Shown here: piece after piece, positions 39,873 to 49,094 of the stretch
Position numbering within the stretch: position 1 is the first letter of the stretch
Layout: every line of letters begins with the position of its first letter
Origin: Nibrella saemangeumensis
Lineage (GTDB): Bacteria; Bacteroidota; Bacteroidia; Cytophagales; Spirosomataceae
Assembly: GCF_039541915.1 (NCBI RefSeq)
Contig: NZ_BAABHD010000083.1
Span: 124,001 to 188,000 of the forward strand
DNA: 64,000 nucleotides
Direction: 5' to 3'
Position numbers and translations under genes: made by a program
Notes under the pieces: generated by a model
The model's input: the letters and a program-made list of their open reading frames with translations, nothing else
What the model was told of the DNA's origin: nothing
The model's database searches: none

Positions 39873-41264
39873 ATGTTTATAGAAATATTCCAAAGAACAT
39901 TTGCATTATTTTTTTGTTGCCTGCTGGTCGCTCAGGCTCAAGTTCCTGATAATTTGGTCAGTATTGAGTTAAGCGAAACTGATTTTTCGATTGACCGGCC
40001 CTTCACCATCGCTGTCATTATTAAAGATAGTGAACAGCGGCCTGTTATTGCTTTTCCGACCATCCCCGGCTTCACCAAAAGGGAGACGTCAACCAGTGTT
40101 ACCTCTGAAGAAACGGGCGGTAACACAGTGATCAGTCGTGTCATCTCCCAAAACTATATAGCTACTAAACCGGGCACGTATCGTCTGCCACCTTTTACTG
40201 TAACCGTTAACAAAGCAGTCGCTCGTTCAGAAGGCGCTACCCTGACTGTGCGTTCGGTGGCCGACACGGATGAAGACGCTGTTGCGGCTACTACCCCGGT
40301 GGTGAGTAAGGATGCCGCTTACTTCTCGCTGATCACTACCACCAATTCGGTGTACGTTGGGGAAGGCTTTCCGGTGAGGCTTTCCTTATTTGTAGCCGAG
40401 GATTACCCCTATGAGCTTCGTTTCGATCGCCTGGAACAGCAGTTACAGAGCATGCTGAAGGAAATTCGTCCGTTTGATGTGTGGGAAGAGAATCTGGGGT
40501 TGACAGAAGTAAAGCGAATCCCCATTACCATCAAAGGCCGGAAGTATACGGAGTTCCGAATTTACGAAGCCATCTATTTTCCGCTCACGGCTCGTGCGCT
40601 CCGTATGGCGGAGGTAAGCCTTACCATGCTGGCCAATAAGACAGGTAATACCAGGCAAAAGCCCGAAGCCGTGACCTTCACCAGTCAATCGGTTACTATT
40701 GAAGTCAAGCGATTACCGTCGCATCCGCTACGCGGGCAGGTTGCGGTTGGGTCTTTCCGGTTGCAGGAAGGTCTGGAACGAAGGGGAATCAAAGTTGGCC
40801 AGAGTGTCCGCTACGATTTTAGGGTTACCGGCGAAGGCAACATTTCGGCGCTACAGGCGCCCAGGGTAACCCCAAGCGAGGTGATGGAGGTATTCCCGCC
40901 CAAAACTCAGGAGTCGAAGAAGCGAACCGCCGATGGTATTGCTGGTTATAAAACCTTCAAATATTTTCTGGTTCCGAAACAAAATGGCCGGATTCCGCTG
41001 GAAAAGACCTTTCAATGGGTTTATTTCGATCCCAAAAAAGAAAGGTACGATACCCTGCTGCCGAGAATGGTCCTGCGGGTAGGCGAAACCGCAATAGCCG
41101 CCGATACGGTTCATTCTGATTTACCTGGGTCTATTTATACTGGTATTGAACAACTGGATAGTTCGGAGCAAGCTGTAAACTGGCCGGTACTTGTCCGCGC
41201 AATCGCTAATGTCCTGATTGCGCTGATGATACTTGGCATGATCTTTTTATTATTTAGAAAATGA
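39873..41264 (+). CDS. batD: BatD family protein
   Basis: 463 residues: signal peptide MFIEIFQRTFALFFCCLLVAQAQ, a periplasmic part of beta-sandwich repeats (VSIELSETDFSIDRPFTIAVII, ISQNYIATKPGTYRLPPFTV, GQSVRYDFRVTGEGNIS) and a C-terminal membrane helix (LVRAIANVLIALMILGMIFLLF). This is the BatD ('oxygen tolerance') family, usually encoded with MoxR and BatA/B/C; here it stands alone, coupled to chorismate synthase by an ATGA overlap. Its biochemical function is unknown. Confidence 0.82.
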   Translation: MFIEIFQRTFALFFCCLLVAQAQVPDNLVSIELSETDFSIDRPFTIAVIIKDSEQRPVIAFPTIPGFTKRETSTSVTSEETGGNTVISRVISQNYIATKPGTYRLPPFTVTVNKAVARSEGATLTVRSVADTDEDAVAATTPVVSKDAAYFSLITTTNSVYVGEGFPVRLSLFVAEDYPYELRFDRLEQQLQSMLKEIRPFDVWEENLGLTEVKRIPITIKGRKYTEFRIYEAIYFPLTARALRMAEVSLTMLANKTGNTRQKPEAVTFTSQSVTIEVKRLPSHPLRGQVAVGSFRLQEGLERRGIKVGQSVRYDFRVTGEGNISALQAPRVTPSEVMEVFPPKTQESKKRTADGIAGYKTFKYFLVPKQNGRIPLEKTFQWVYFDPKKERYDTLLPRMVLRVGETAIAADTVHSDLPGSIYTGIEQLDSSEQAVNWPVLVRAIANVLIALMILGMIFLLFRK

Positions 41265-42373
41265 GTAGTACGTACGGAACCCTATTTAAGCTGTCTACCT
41301 TCGGCGAATCGCACGGCCCGGCCATTGGTGTCGTGATCGATGGTTGCCCCGCCGGTCTTGATTTCGACCCTGCTTTTATCCAATCGGAGCTTGATCGTCG
41401 GAAACCCGGCCAGTCACGCATCACCACGCAACGGCGCGAAGCGGATGAGTTTGAGGTCTTGTCCGGGGTTTTTGACGGCAAAACGCAGGGAACGCCTATC
41501 GCGCTTGTCATCCGCAACACCGACCAGCGGAGCAAAGACTATTCGCATATTTCCGAGCAGTTCCGGCCATCGCACGCTGATTATACCTATCATGCCAAAT
41601 ACGGCTCCCGCGATTACCGGGGAGGGGGACGTTCCTCGGCCCGTGAAACGGCCGCCCGCGTGGCCGCTGGTGCCGTTGCTAAAATGCTATTGCGGCAGCA
41701 GGGCGTTCAGGTACAGGCCTATGTGTCGCAGGTGGGTAAGCTAAAGCTGGAAGCACACTATCAGGATCTGGATTTGTCCAGAACAGAAGAGAATGCCGTG
41801 CGCTGCCCTGACCCCGAAATGGCGGAGCAGATGTTTACTTACATTGATGAGACCCGCAAGAAAGGCGATTCAATTGGAGGTGTGGTAAGCTGTGTCATTA
41901 TGGGTGTACCGGCCGGCTGGGGCGAACCGGTTTTCGATAAACTGCATGCCGAACTGGGGAAGGCCATGCTTAGTATCAACGCCGTTAAAGGATTCGAATA
42001 TGGTAGCGGTTTTGCCGGTGTTGAGCTTTACGGTTCAACGCATAATGATGCGTTTTTCACCGATGAGCAGGGACAGGTTCGCACGGCTACCAACCTGTCG
42101 GGCGGTATTCAGGGGGGTATCTCCAATGGCGAGGATATATACTTCCGGGTGGCGTTTAAACCGGTCGCTACCATTATGCAGGACCAGGACAGCGTGGATG
42201 TTCACGGCCAGCCGGTGACTGTATCCGGCAAAGGACGTCATGATCCCTGCGTGGTGCCCAGAGCCGTACCTATCGTTGAAGCAATGGCCGCATTGGTGCT
42301 GGCCGATATGTACTTACGGAACAAAGCAGCACAGATTGCGCCCGCAGGCAGCCCAGTTGCCAGCCAGACTTAA
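41261..42373 (+). CDS. aroC: Chorismate synthase
   Basis: Makes chorismate from EPSP with reduced FMN, the last step of the shikimate pathway. The 370-residue product has FGESHGPAIGVVIDGCPAG, the signature RPSHADYTYHAKYG, GGGRSSARETAARVAAGA and GRHDPCVVPRAVPIVEAMAALVLAD. All are characteristic. Translation overlaps the end of batD by 4 bases. The ApbE-like gene follows 9 bases later. Confidence 0.96.
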   Translation: MSSTYGTLFKLSTFGESHGPAIGVVIDGCPAGLDFDPAFIQSELDRRKPGQSRITTQRREADEFEVLSGVFDGKTQGTPIALVIRNTDQRSKDYSHISEQFRPSHADYTYHAKYGSRDYRGGGRSSARETAARVAAGAVAKMLLRQQGVQVQAYVSQVGKLKLEAHYQDLDLSRTEENAVRCPDPEMAEQMFTYIDETRKKGDSIGGVVSCVIMGVPAGWGEPVFDKLHAELGKAMLSINAVKGFEYGSGFAGVELYGSTHNDAFFTDEQGQVRTATNLSGGIQGGISNGEDIYFRVAFKPVATIMQDQDSVDVHGQPVTVSGKGRHDPCVVPRAVPIVEAMAALVLADMYLRNKAAQIAPAGSPVASQT

Positions 42374-42382
42374 CGCTTTTTC

Positions 42383-43369
42383 ATGAAGCGGCTGCTGGTC
42401 TTTTTTATGGTTTGTCTATGTTCATTCGGGGTGCTGGCTCAATCCCAGCGCTACACGTTTGAGCGTGGGCTAATGGGTACGCAGTTCAGGCTGATTTTTT
42501 ATGCGCCTGATAGCGTGACGGCAAAGCAGGCAGTACGTGCGGTGTATGCCCATATGGATACATTAAACCAGATCATGAGCGACTATCTTGATGGCAGCGA
42601 GATCAATCGCTTGTCTGAAACGGCTGGTTCTGGTCGTTGGGTCAGGGTATCGCCGGAACTTTTCGATGTTCTCTCAAAAGCTCTATGGGTCGCCAATAAA
42701 TCGGATGGCCGGTTTGATCCTACCATCGGTCCGCTCTCGCAACTCTGGCGACGGGCCGTTCGCCGGCAGCAATTTCCTTCTAAAACAGAATTGAAGCATG
42801 CCCGGCAGGCTGTCGGCTACCGGTTGGTCCGATTAGATTCAACTACCTGTTCGGTGCAATTAGTGCGTAACGGCATGAAACTCGATTTGGGGGGTATTGG
42901 GCAGGGGTTTGCAGTCGATGAGGCTCTAAAAGTGCTCCATTCTAATAGCCTTCGCTCGGTTCTTATTGATTTGGGGGGAGACATACTAGTAGGAGACGCT
43001 CCGCCTGACCAGTCAGGCTGGCGCATTGATGTTGGCTCTGGCAAAGCGGCTGATGCCGATACACTGACTTTAGTGCTGGAAAACGCAGCCATTACAACCT
43101 CCGGCGATACATATCGTTATTTGGAATACAAAGGCAGGCGTTACTCCCACATTATGGACCCCCGCAGTGGTCTTGGATTACGGCATTTTGTGCGGGCCAC
43201 TGTACTTGCCCCCGACGGCTGGCGCGCCGATGCCCTCACCAAAGTCTTCAGCGTTGCCGGCTGGCGCAAAAGCCGGCAACTTCTCAAGCACTTTTCCCAT
43301 GTCGAACTCTACCTATTAGAAAATAAAAGCGGCCGACTCCGCAGGTGGAAGTCGGCCGCTTTCAAGTGA
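42383..43369 (+). CDS. apbE: FAD:protein FMN transferase (ApbE-like)
   Basis: Exported enzyme of 328 residues that attaches FMN to target proteins such as Nqr/Rnf subunits. The signal peptide is MKRLLVFFMVCLCSFGVLAQ. Motifs: LDLGGIGQGFAVDEAL, LIDLGGDILVG, TTSGDTYRYLEYKGRRYSHIMDPRSGLG and GWRADALTKVFSV with metal-binding residues. Its last 13 codons are a 13-bp-stem hairpin in the DNA (43326-43362). No Nqr/Rnf target is in this window. Confidence 0.88.
   Translation: MKRLLVFFMVCLCSFGVLAQSQRYTFERGLMGTQFRLIFYAPDSVTAKQAVRAVYAHMDTLNQIMSDYLDGSEINRLSETAGSGRWVRVSPELFDVLSKALWVANKSDGRFDPTIGPLSQLWRRAVRRQQFPSKTELKHARQAVGYRLVRLDSTTCSVQLVRNGMKLDLGGIGQGFAVDEALKVLHSNSLRSVLIDLGGDILVGDAPPDQSGWRIDVGSGKAADADTLTLVLENAAITTSGDTYRYLEYKGRRYSHIMDPRSGLGLRHFVRATVLAPDGWRADALTKVFSVAGWRKSRQLLKHFSHVELYLLENKSGRLRRWKSAAFK
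43326..43362 (+). terminator. Hairpin inside the apbE 3' end
   Basis: AAAGCGGCCGACT (43326-43338) and AGTCGGCCGCTTT (43350-43362) form a perfect 13-bp stem within coding sequence, ending 5 bases before the stop codon. Only a short T run follows. Probably a transcription terminator or RNA-stabilising structure. Confidence 0.65.
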
Positions 43370-43380
43370 TTGAAGGCTAT

Positions 43381-43474
43381 TTTTTGTCCTCCCGACGCAG
43401 GAGGGATCTCGGCCTCTGCTTAACATCATTATTAGCTAACCAGTAAGATCCCTCCTGCGTCGGCAGGACAAAAA
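43381..43474. repeat. 29-bp near-perfect inverted repeat (palindromic element)
   Basis: The arms 43381-43409 and 43446-43474 are inverted copies with one mismatch around a 36-base loop. The core reads CGACGCAGGAGGGATCT. Outer ends TTTTTGTCCT/AGGACAAAAA would act as a bidirectional terminator between the convergent apbE and Gfo/Idh genes. Its size and shape resemble a dispersed mobile palindrome. Confidence 0.75.
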
Positions 43475-43481
43475 CAAACTC

Positions 43482-44822
43482 TTAAACAGCTATCGTCTTA
43501 CCCGGTACCGCAATCGGGTAGTACCCTTCTGCGTTCGGCAACACTTTCGGCATGGCATCCCAGGCCAGGCGGTCGGGCATCAGGTCGATTTGCGAATTCA
43601 GGGCGTCTTCCCATTTCACAACCTTACCCGAATACGTTGCCATACGACCCATAATAGACGTCATAGTACTCTTTGCAGTCCGCTCGGCATCAGCAAATTT
43701 GAACTCACCTTTGGCAATGGCGCTGAATAGTTCGTCGTGTTCAATCTGGTAAGGATTTCCATCTGCCTTGGCACTGTAGCTGAAAATTGGCTGGCCATTA
43801 TAAGCCATCAAAGCGCTGCTTTTCTTTTCCATCCCTTCAACTTTGCCTTTGGTGCCAAGGAACATTTCATCTACCCGGCTATAGGTACCTTCGTAGTGAC
43901 GGCACTGGCTGTTGATGGTGGTACCATCGGCATAGACGAAGTCTACAATGTGGTGATCAAAAATTTCGCCGTACTCTTTGTCTGTCCGAACCTGCCGGCC
44001 GCCCGTTCCCTGGCAGGATACCGGATAGCTGTTTTTCACCCAGTTGGCTACGTCGATGTTATGTACGTGCTGCTCGGTGATATGGTCACCACACAGCCAG
44101 TTGAAATAATACCAGTTGCGCATCTGGTAGTCCATCTCGGTTTGACCCGGTTTACGGGGCTTCTGCCAGACACCACCGCTCACCCAGTATACCTGTCCAC
44201 CGATGATATCGCCCAGCGCACCATCCTGAATACGCTTGACCATTTCCCGGTAGCTGGGCTGATAACGGCGTTGCAAACCGGTAACTACGTTCAGCTTCTT
44301 CCTTTTGGCTTCCTCGGCGGCCGCCAGTACCCGCCGGACACCCGGTGCGTCGGTTGCCACGGGTTTTTCCATGAATACATGCTTACCCTGCCGGACAGCC
44401 TCTTCAAAATGCATAGGCCGGAAACCCGGGGGAGTGGCCAGAATGACTACGTCGGCCAGGGCGATTGCCTGCTTATAGCCGTCGAAGCCAACGAACTTAC
44501 GATCTTCTGGCACGTCCACTTTCGGCTTACCGCTGGCGTCTTTCAGGTCGCGGCCGGTCAGGCTTTTATACGAGTCGTCGAGCCGGTCGCGGAATGCATC
44601 GGCCATGGCGACGATTTTAACGTTTTGTTTAGTGTTTAGGGCCTGCTGGGCTGCACCGGTACCCCGGCCACCGCAGCCGACGAGTGCTACCTTAATGGTA
44701 TCATCCATGGAGTTATAAAAACCTCCGGCACTGGCACCAAACGGCAGACTGCTTAATAAGGCTCCGCCCGTCAGCAGGCCGGATGCTTTCAGAAAATTCC
44801 GACGGTTTGTATCGTTCGTCAT
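43482..44822 (-). CDS. Tat-exported Gfo/Idh/MocA oxidoreductase
   Basis: 446 residues beginning with a Tat signal (NRRNFLKASGLLTGGALLSSLPFGASA; twin Arg). The mature part has the NAD(P)-binding motif VALVGCGGRGTGAAQQAL, EKPVATD (the EKP of the family), GLQRRYQP and the second beta-rich domain with HNIDVANW. Such exported members in Bacteroidota act on sugars or sugar acids; the substrate is unknown. Exported NAD-dependent enzymes bind the cofactor tightly before Tat export, known from glucose-fructose oxidoreductase. Confidence 0.9.
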   Translation of the reverse strand: MTNDTNRRNFLKASGLLTGGALLSSLPFGASAGGFYNSMDDTIKVALVGCGGRGTGAAQQALNTKQNVKIVAMADAFRDRLDDSYKSLTGRDLKDASGKPKVDVPEDRKFVGFDGYKQAIALADVVILATPPGFRPMHFEEAVRQGKHVFMEKPVATDAPGVRRVLAAAEEAKRKKLNVVTGLQRRYQPSYREMVKRIQDGALGDIIGGQVYWVSGGVWQKPRKPGQTEMDYQMRNWYYFNWLCGDHITEQHVHNIDVANWVKNSYPVSCQGTGGRQVRTDKEYGEIFDHHIVDFVYADGTTINSQCRHYEGTYSRVDEMFLGTKGKVEGMEKKSSALMAYNGQPIFSYSAKADGNPYQIEHDELFSAIAKGEFKFADAERTAKSTMTSIMGRMATYSGKVVKWEDALNSQIDLMPDRLAWDAMPKVLPNAEGYYPIAVPGKTIAV

Positions 44823-44911
44823 AGCAGTTAAAGGTCAACGTGTAACGAAAAGAGTTGATATAAGAATAAAAGTAAGATGAGAAGCTGAATTACTTGTAAA
44901 ATTTTTGAAAC

Positions 44912-45238
44912 TTAATCTGGCCGGCATTCAAAGCTGTAATCCCTCTCCACCAGACAGATACGAGTTTTATAGCACTGATACCAGGTATCCCTGCCCTGCT
45001 GCCGGGCCAGGGTATGCTCCGCGTGGTGTTTCCAGCTGCGAATTGCTTCCAGGCTGGCCCAATATGATACCGTAATACCTAGATCATTACGAGCGCTCTC
45101 TACCCCCAGAAAGCCCGGTTGTTCGGCTGCTAACTCGACCATTCGGTCTGCCGTGTCGGCATAGCCCTCACTCTCTTCCGTACGAACAGAAGTAAAAATG
45201 ACGGCATAGTAGGGCGGCTCCGGGGTTTGGGCAAGCAT
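44912..45238 (-). CDS. Antibiotic biosynthesis monooxygenase-like (ABM) protein
   Basis: 108 residues forming one dimeric alpha/beta ABM barrel: YYAVIFTSVRTEESEGYADTADRMVELAAEQPGFLGVESARNDLGITVSYWASLEAIRSWKHHAEH. The pattern fits the YqjZ/ABM group, which includes heme-degrading and quinol oxygenases; no heme ligand is certain here. It starts one base after the stop of the SUMF gene on the same strand, so the two are cotranscribed. Confidence 0.8.
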   Translation of the reverse strand: MLAQTPEPPYYAVIFTSVRTEESEGYADTADRMVELAAEQPGFLGVESARNDLGITVSYWASLEAIRSWKHHAEHTLARQQGRDTWYQCYKTRICLVERDYSFECRPD

Positions 45239-45239
45239 C

Positions 45240-46232
45240 CTAATAGTCCTTTATCGGCTTGATGTTGTAATAGGCATCAATTTCTTCCTTTGACGGTGCT
45301 TTGGCCGGGCGCACCACCCGGAAACCCACAAATGAAGCATCGGTCAGCCACCAGTCGCTTTTGGGGCTTTGCGGGTCACGCACTTTCCACGATGCATCCG
45401 AGGGGGTACGGGCGGCCGAACGCAGTACCTCCGGGTCATCGTCCCAGGAGCCACCACGTACGGCATTTGGGTAGAGTGTGGTAACCGGGGCATAGGGCTC
45501 CTTGACCTGACCTTTTGATTTTTTGGCGTAATAGTCGGGTACATACTGGTCTTTAGTCCACTCCATCACGTTGCCATGCATATCGTGCAACCCCCACGGA
45601 TTTGGCTTTTTGGTGCCTGTTTTCTTGTACGAGCCGCTACTGTTACCTTTATAGACGGCAAACTCACCTAACTTACTCACGTCTGCGCCAAAGGAGTACG
45701 GCGTTGTGGTGCCCGCCCGACACGCGTATTCCCACTCGGCCTCGGTCGGTAGCCGGTAAAAAACGCCCGTTTTGTCGTACAACCACTTACAGAATTTAAT
45801 AGCTGCGTACTGGGTCATGTTAATAGCCGGATAGCCGGCGCGGCCCATACCAAACGACATATCGACATACGACGGGCTGGGACGGGTAGAGGCATCCGTT
45901 TTGGCTAGATCAAAGCCGGGATACTTGGCGGCCATATCTTTCTCCATGTTCTTGGAGGTAAACAGGTCGTAAAAGTCCCAGATCACTTCGTATTTGCCCA
46001 TCCAGAAGGGCTCAATTTTTACCTTGTGTTGCGGCCCTTCGTCGGCGCTGCGGCCTTTTTCGGTGGCCGGGCTTCCCATCGTGAACTCACCGCCGGGGAT
46101 GGCCACCATCTCGTAGGCGATGTTGCTGCCGGGTACCGCCAGAACATAGGGTTTACCGGGTTCCTGAGCGAGGGTGGGTAAATAACAGCCGACCAGAAAT
46201 AGGGCAGCCGGCAGGAGACTTTTTAAGCGCAT
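45240..46232 (-). CDS. SUMF1/formylglycine-enzyme-like lipoprotein, lacking catalytic Cys
   Basis: 330 residues with an N-terminal signal (LLPAALFLVGC, lipobox LVGC) and one SUMF1 domain: GGEFTMGSPATEKGR, FWMGKYEV, RLPTEAEWEYACRAGT, NPWGLHDMHGNVMEWTKD, NAVRGGSWDDDPEVLRSAAR, VGFRVVRPA. Active formylglycine-generating enzymes have two Cys in the GGS...R-stretch; neither is present here, so it is unlikely to be an active FGE and may be structural or binding, as in GldJ/K-like gliding proteins. It leads the pair with the ABM gene. Confidence 0.82.
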   Translation of the reverse strand: MRLKSLLPAALFLVGCYLPTLAQEPGKPYVLAVPGSNIAYEMVAIPGGEFTMGSPATEKGRSADEGPQHKVKIEPFWMGKYEVIWDFYDLFTSKNMEKDMAAKYPGFDLAKTDASTRPSPSYVDMSFGMGRAGYPAINMTQYAAIKFCKWLYDKTGVFYRLPTEAEWEYACRAGTTTPYSFGADVSKLGEFAVYKGNSSGSYKKTGTKKPNPWGLHDMHGNVMEWTKDQYVPDYYAKKSKGQVKEPYAPVTTLYPNAVRGGSWDDDPEVLRSAARTPSDASWKVRDPQSPKSDWWLTDASFVGFRVVRPAKAPSKEEIDAYYNIKPIKDY

Positions 46233-46429
46233 TTTCAGTTTAGAAAAAAACGGGTTGTTATACTGAAAAGTAAAAGTACAAACGATATTACTCCTATGCA
46301 GGTGAGAATCGCCCGTTTATCAAAAAAAGTATAATTTGTCGGCCGCGCCGATGTATTTTTGTCATTTCGTAGTTGCCAAAGTCATAGGGCCTTCTGAAGC
46401 CTGGAGCGCCACGGCATAGTATTGAGTCA

Positions 46430-48343
46430 ATGAACTACCTATCAGCCGAAAATTTAACGAAATCGTACGGCGACAAGTATTTATTCCGGGACACTACCTT
46501 CGGCCTGAACCGGGGTGATAAAGTAGCCATTGTAGGGGCCAACGGCTCTGGCAAAACCACGCTGCTCTCAATCCTGGCGGGTACCGTACCACCCGATGAA
46601 GGATTGGTCAGTTACCGGAAAGACATTACTATTGGTTACCTCGACCAGCAGCCCGACCTCAATGACGCCTTAACGGTCATGGAAGTGGTGCTGGCCGGAG
46701 ACAGTGCCCAGCTGGAAGCCATTCGGGCGTATGAACATGCCCTGGCGCATAACGATACGGCCGCGCTGGAACGCACCATGGCCGATATGGAGAAGCTGGA
46801 GGCCTGGGACTACGAAGCGCAGATCCGTCAGATTCTGGGCCAGTTGGGTATTCAGGATGTAGAGCAGCCAGTAGCGACGTTGTCGGGTGGTCAGCGGAAA
46901 CGGGTAGCCCTGGCGCGGGTGCTGATTCAGGACCCCGATCTGCTGATTCTTGACGAGCCAACTAACCATCTCGACCTGGAGGCTATCGAGTGGCTCGAAA
47001 ATCACATGAATTCGCAGAACCAGACCCTGCTGATGGTGTCGCACGACCGGTACTTTCTGGACAAGGTCTGCAACCAGATTGTAGAGCTGGAAAATGGGGC
47101 TTTGTACGGCTACAAAGGTAACTATGCTTACTTTCTGGAGAAGAAGGCCGAGCGGGAAGCCGTGGTGGCCGCCGAACTGGACAAAAACCGAAATACGTTC
47201 CGACGTGAACTGGAGTGGATGCGCCGGCAGCCCAAAGCACGTGGTACTAAAGCGCAGTACCGGATTGATGCCTTCAACGATCTGAAAGAAAAAACCAGTC
47301 AGCGCCGGAACGACGATGGTCTGGAGCTGAATCTGCGGACCACCCGGCTGGGCAGCAAAATTATGGAGGTGGAAAACCTCAGTAAGAAGTTTGGTGAAAA
47401 AGTCTTGCTCGACCATTTTACCTATACCTTTAAACGGCTGGACCGGATCGGTATCATCGGCAAAAACGGTATGGGCAAAACTACCCTGCTGAATATACTG
47501 ACCGAGCAGATGCGCCCGGATTCCGGTCGAGTGGTTACCGGCGGAACAGTAAAGTTTGGCTATTATACCCAAAGCGAATTGAACCTGCCCGAAAACCAGC
47601 GGGTAATTGACGTGGTGCAGGATGTGGCCGAGGTGATGAAGCTGGCGTCGGGTGAGACCGTTACGGCCAGTCAGCTGCTGCAGCACTTCCTGTTTAACCG
47701 GCAGAAGCAGTATGACTTTGTCCACAAGCTGAGCGGGGGTGAAAAACGGCGGCTGCAACTGCTGCTGGTGCTGGTGCAGAATCCTAACTTTCTGATTCTG
47801 GATGAGCCAACCAACGACCTCGACATTACCACACTGAACGTGCTGGAGGAGTTTCTGCTGAACTTCCCCGGCTGTTTGCTCATTGTCACGCACGACCGGT
47901 ACTTTATGGACCGCCTGGTGGAACACGTCTTTGTCTTTGAGGGCGAAGGCAGGATCCGCGACTTCCCCGGCAACTACACCGACTACCGCGAGTGGCGCAG
48001 TGCCAATGCTGAGGCTTCGGGTGGGGTGTCTTCGGGTAAAAATGCAGACAGGAATGTTGGTGGTACGGGCAAGAACCAAAAGGCCGATCCCATAGTTAAT
48101 CTTGAACAGACAAAGGTTGAGCCGGCGCAGAAGAAAAAGCTGTCGTTTAAGGAGATACGGGAATACGAAACGCTCGAAAAAGAAATTGCCGAACTGGAGC
48201 AACGGAAAGCCGTTGTATTGGATCAGTTAAATACCGGTGGCCACCACGAGCAGCTGACTGCCTGGGCCAAAGAAATAGAAGAATTAGACCAATTAATCTC
48301 CGAGAAATCGGACCGCTGGCTTGAATTGGCGGAGTATATGTAG
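46430..48343 (+). CDS. ABC-F family ATPase (Uup-like)
   Basis: 637 residues with two ABC domains and no membrane part. Walker A motifs are GANGSGKTT and GKNGMGKTT; signatures LSGGQRKR and LSGGEKRR; Walker B LLILDEPTNHLDL and FLILDEPTNDLDI. The linker between domains (about 225-300) is charged, and a C-terminal coiled coil (about 570-637) is present, as in Uup. Such proteins act at the ribosome to relieve stalling or in antibiotic resistance. A TATTTTTG element at 46354-46361 may be its -7 box, but spacing to the nearest TTTG is short (15 bases). Confidence 0.92.
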   Translation: MNYLSAENLTKSYGDKYLFRDTTFGLNRGDKVAIVGANGSGKTTLLSILAGTVPPDEGLVSYRKDITIGYLDQQPDLNDALTVMEVVLAGDSAQLEAIRAYEHALAHNDTAALERTMADMEKLEAWDYEAQIRQILGQLGIQDVEQPVATLSGGQRKRVALARVLIQDPDLLILDEPTNHLDLEAIEWLENHMNSQNQTLLMVSHDRYFLDKVCNQIVELENGALYGYKGNYAYFLEKKAEREAVVAAELDKNRNTFRRELEWMRRQPKARGTKAQYRIDAFNDLKEKTSQRRNDDGLELNLRTTRLGSKIMEVENLSKKFGEKVLLDHFTYTFKRLDRIGIIGKNGMGKTTLLNILTEQMRPDSGRVVTGGTVKFGYYTQSELNLPENQRVIDVVQDVAEVMKLASGETVTASQLLQHFLFNRQKQYDFVHKLSGGEKRRLQLLLVLVQNPNFLILDEPTNDLDITTLNVLEEFLLNFPGCLLIVTHDRYFMDRLVEHVFVFEGEGRIRDFPGNYTDYREWRSANAEASGGVSSGKNADRNVGGTGKNQKADPIVNLEQTKVEPAQKKKLSFKEIREYETLEKEIAELEQRKAVVLDQLNTGGHHEQLTAWAKEIEELDQLISEKSDRWLELAEYM

Positions 48344-48420
48344 AACAGACTGGGTCGCCACAGCGATTGTATTCTGTTTTTCACCACCAAGCAAACGGAG
48401 TTGCACTCCGTTTTACTGAT

Positions 48421-49086
48421 ATGGACCAGATTATTGAATTTTTTCGTTATCTGCTCAATTCCGAGGAGATCATTCGCACCGGGGGATTGGTGCTGATAAC
48501 GGTAATTATTTTTGTTGAGAACGGTCTGTTCTTTGGCTTTTTTCTGCCGGGCGACTACCTGCTGTTCCTGTCAGGTATGTTTGCAGGTACGGGTATATTG
48601 AACGTACCGCTTTGGCTGATGATGGTCTGTATTTTTGGGGCGGCCGTACTGGGGTCACTGACCGGATACGTTAGCGGCCGGTATTTCGGCGACCGCATTC
48701 GAAACCGGCCTGATTCGCTGCTATTCAAGAAAAAGCATATTGAAACCACCCGGAATTATTTCCTGAAGTACGGGAGCCGCACATTGATTATTGCCCGATT
48801 TTTGCCCGTAGTCCGCACGTTTGCACCCATTCTGTCTGGTTTGATCGAGATGGATTTTCGCTACTTCATGCTCTACAACGTGATTGGGGCTGCGATCTGG
48901 GTAGTATCGTTAGTGGGCGGTGGATTTTATCTCGGTGAAACGTTCCCCGGCTTTATCAATTACGTGGGCTATATCATTATTTTCTTTCTGGCTATTACTA
49001 CATTCACCGTTATCAAAGGCTACATAAGCGCCCGCCGGGATATAAAGCAGGAAAAGGAGCCAGAAGAGGAGAACAAAGAAGCCTAA
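48421..49086 (+). CDS. DedA-family membrane protein
   Basis: 221 residues with about five helices. FVENGLFFGFFLPGDYLLFLSG and ARFLPVVRTFAPILSGLIEMDFRYFMLYNVIGAAIWV are the DedA/SNARE-associated family signatures, with the conserved Arg pair. Family members are thought to flip polyprenyl phosphate or phospholipid across the inner membrane. The start at 48421 (MDQIIEFFRYL) is preferred over a longer frame that begins without a good start. It faces gamma-carbonic anhydrase tail to tail, 8 bases apart. Confidence 0.9.
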   Translation: MDQIIEFFRYLLNSEEIIRTGGLVLITVIIFVENGLFFGFFLPGDYLLFLSGMFAGTGILNVPLWLMMVCIFGAAVLGSLTGYVSGRYFGDRIRNRPDSLLFKKKHIETTRNYFLKYGSRTLIIARFLPVVRTFAPILSGLIEMDFRYFMLYNVIGAAIWVVSLVGGGFYLGETFPGFINYVGYIIIFFLAITTFTVIKGYISARRDIKQEKEPEEENKEA

Positions 49087-49094
49087 ACTGTCTT

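Noticed and set aside
46670..48202. Long antisense open frame (510 codons) opposite the ABC-F gene
   Set aside because: It is a shadow of the strongly conserved ABC-F coding sequence, whose motifs are on the plus strand; the antisense product has low-complexity, non-family sequence.
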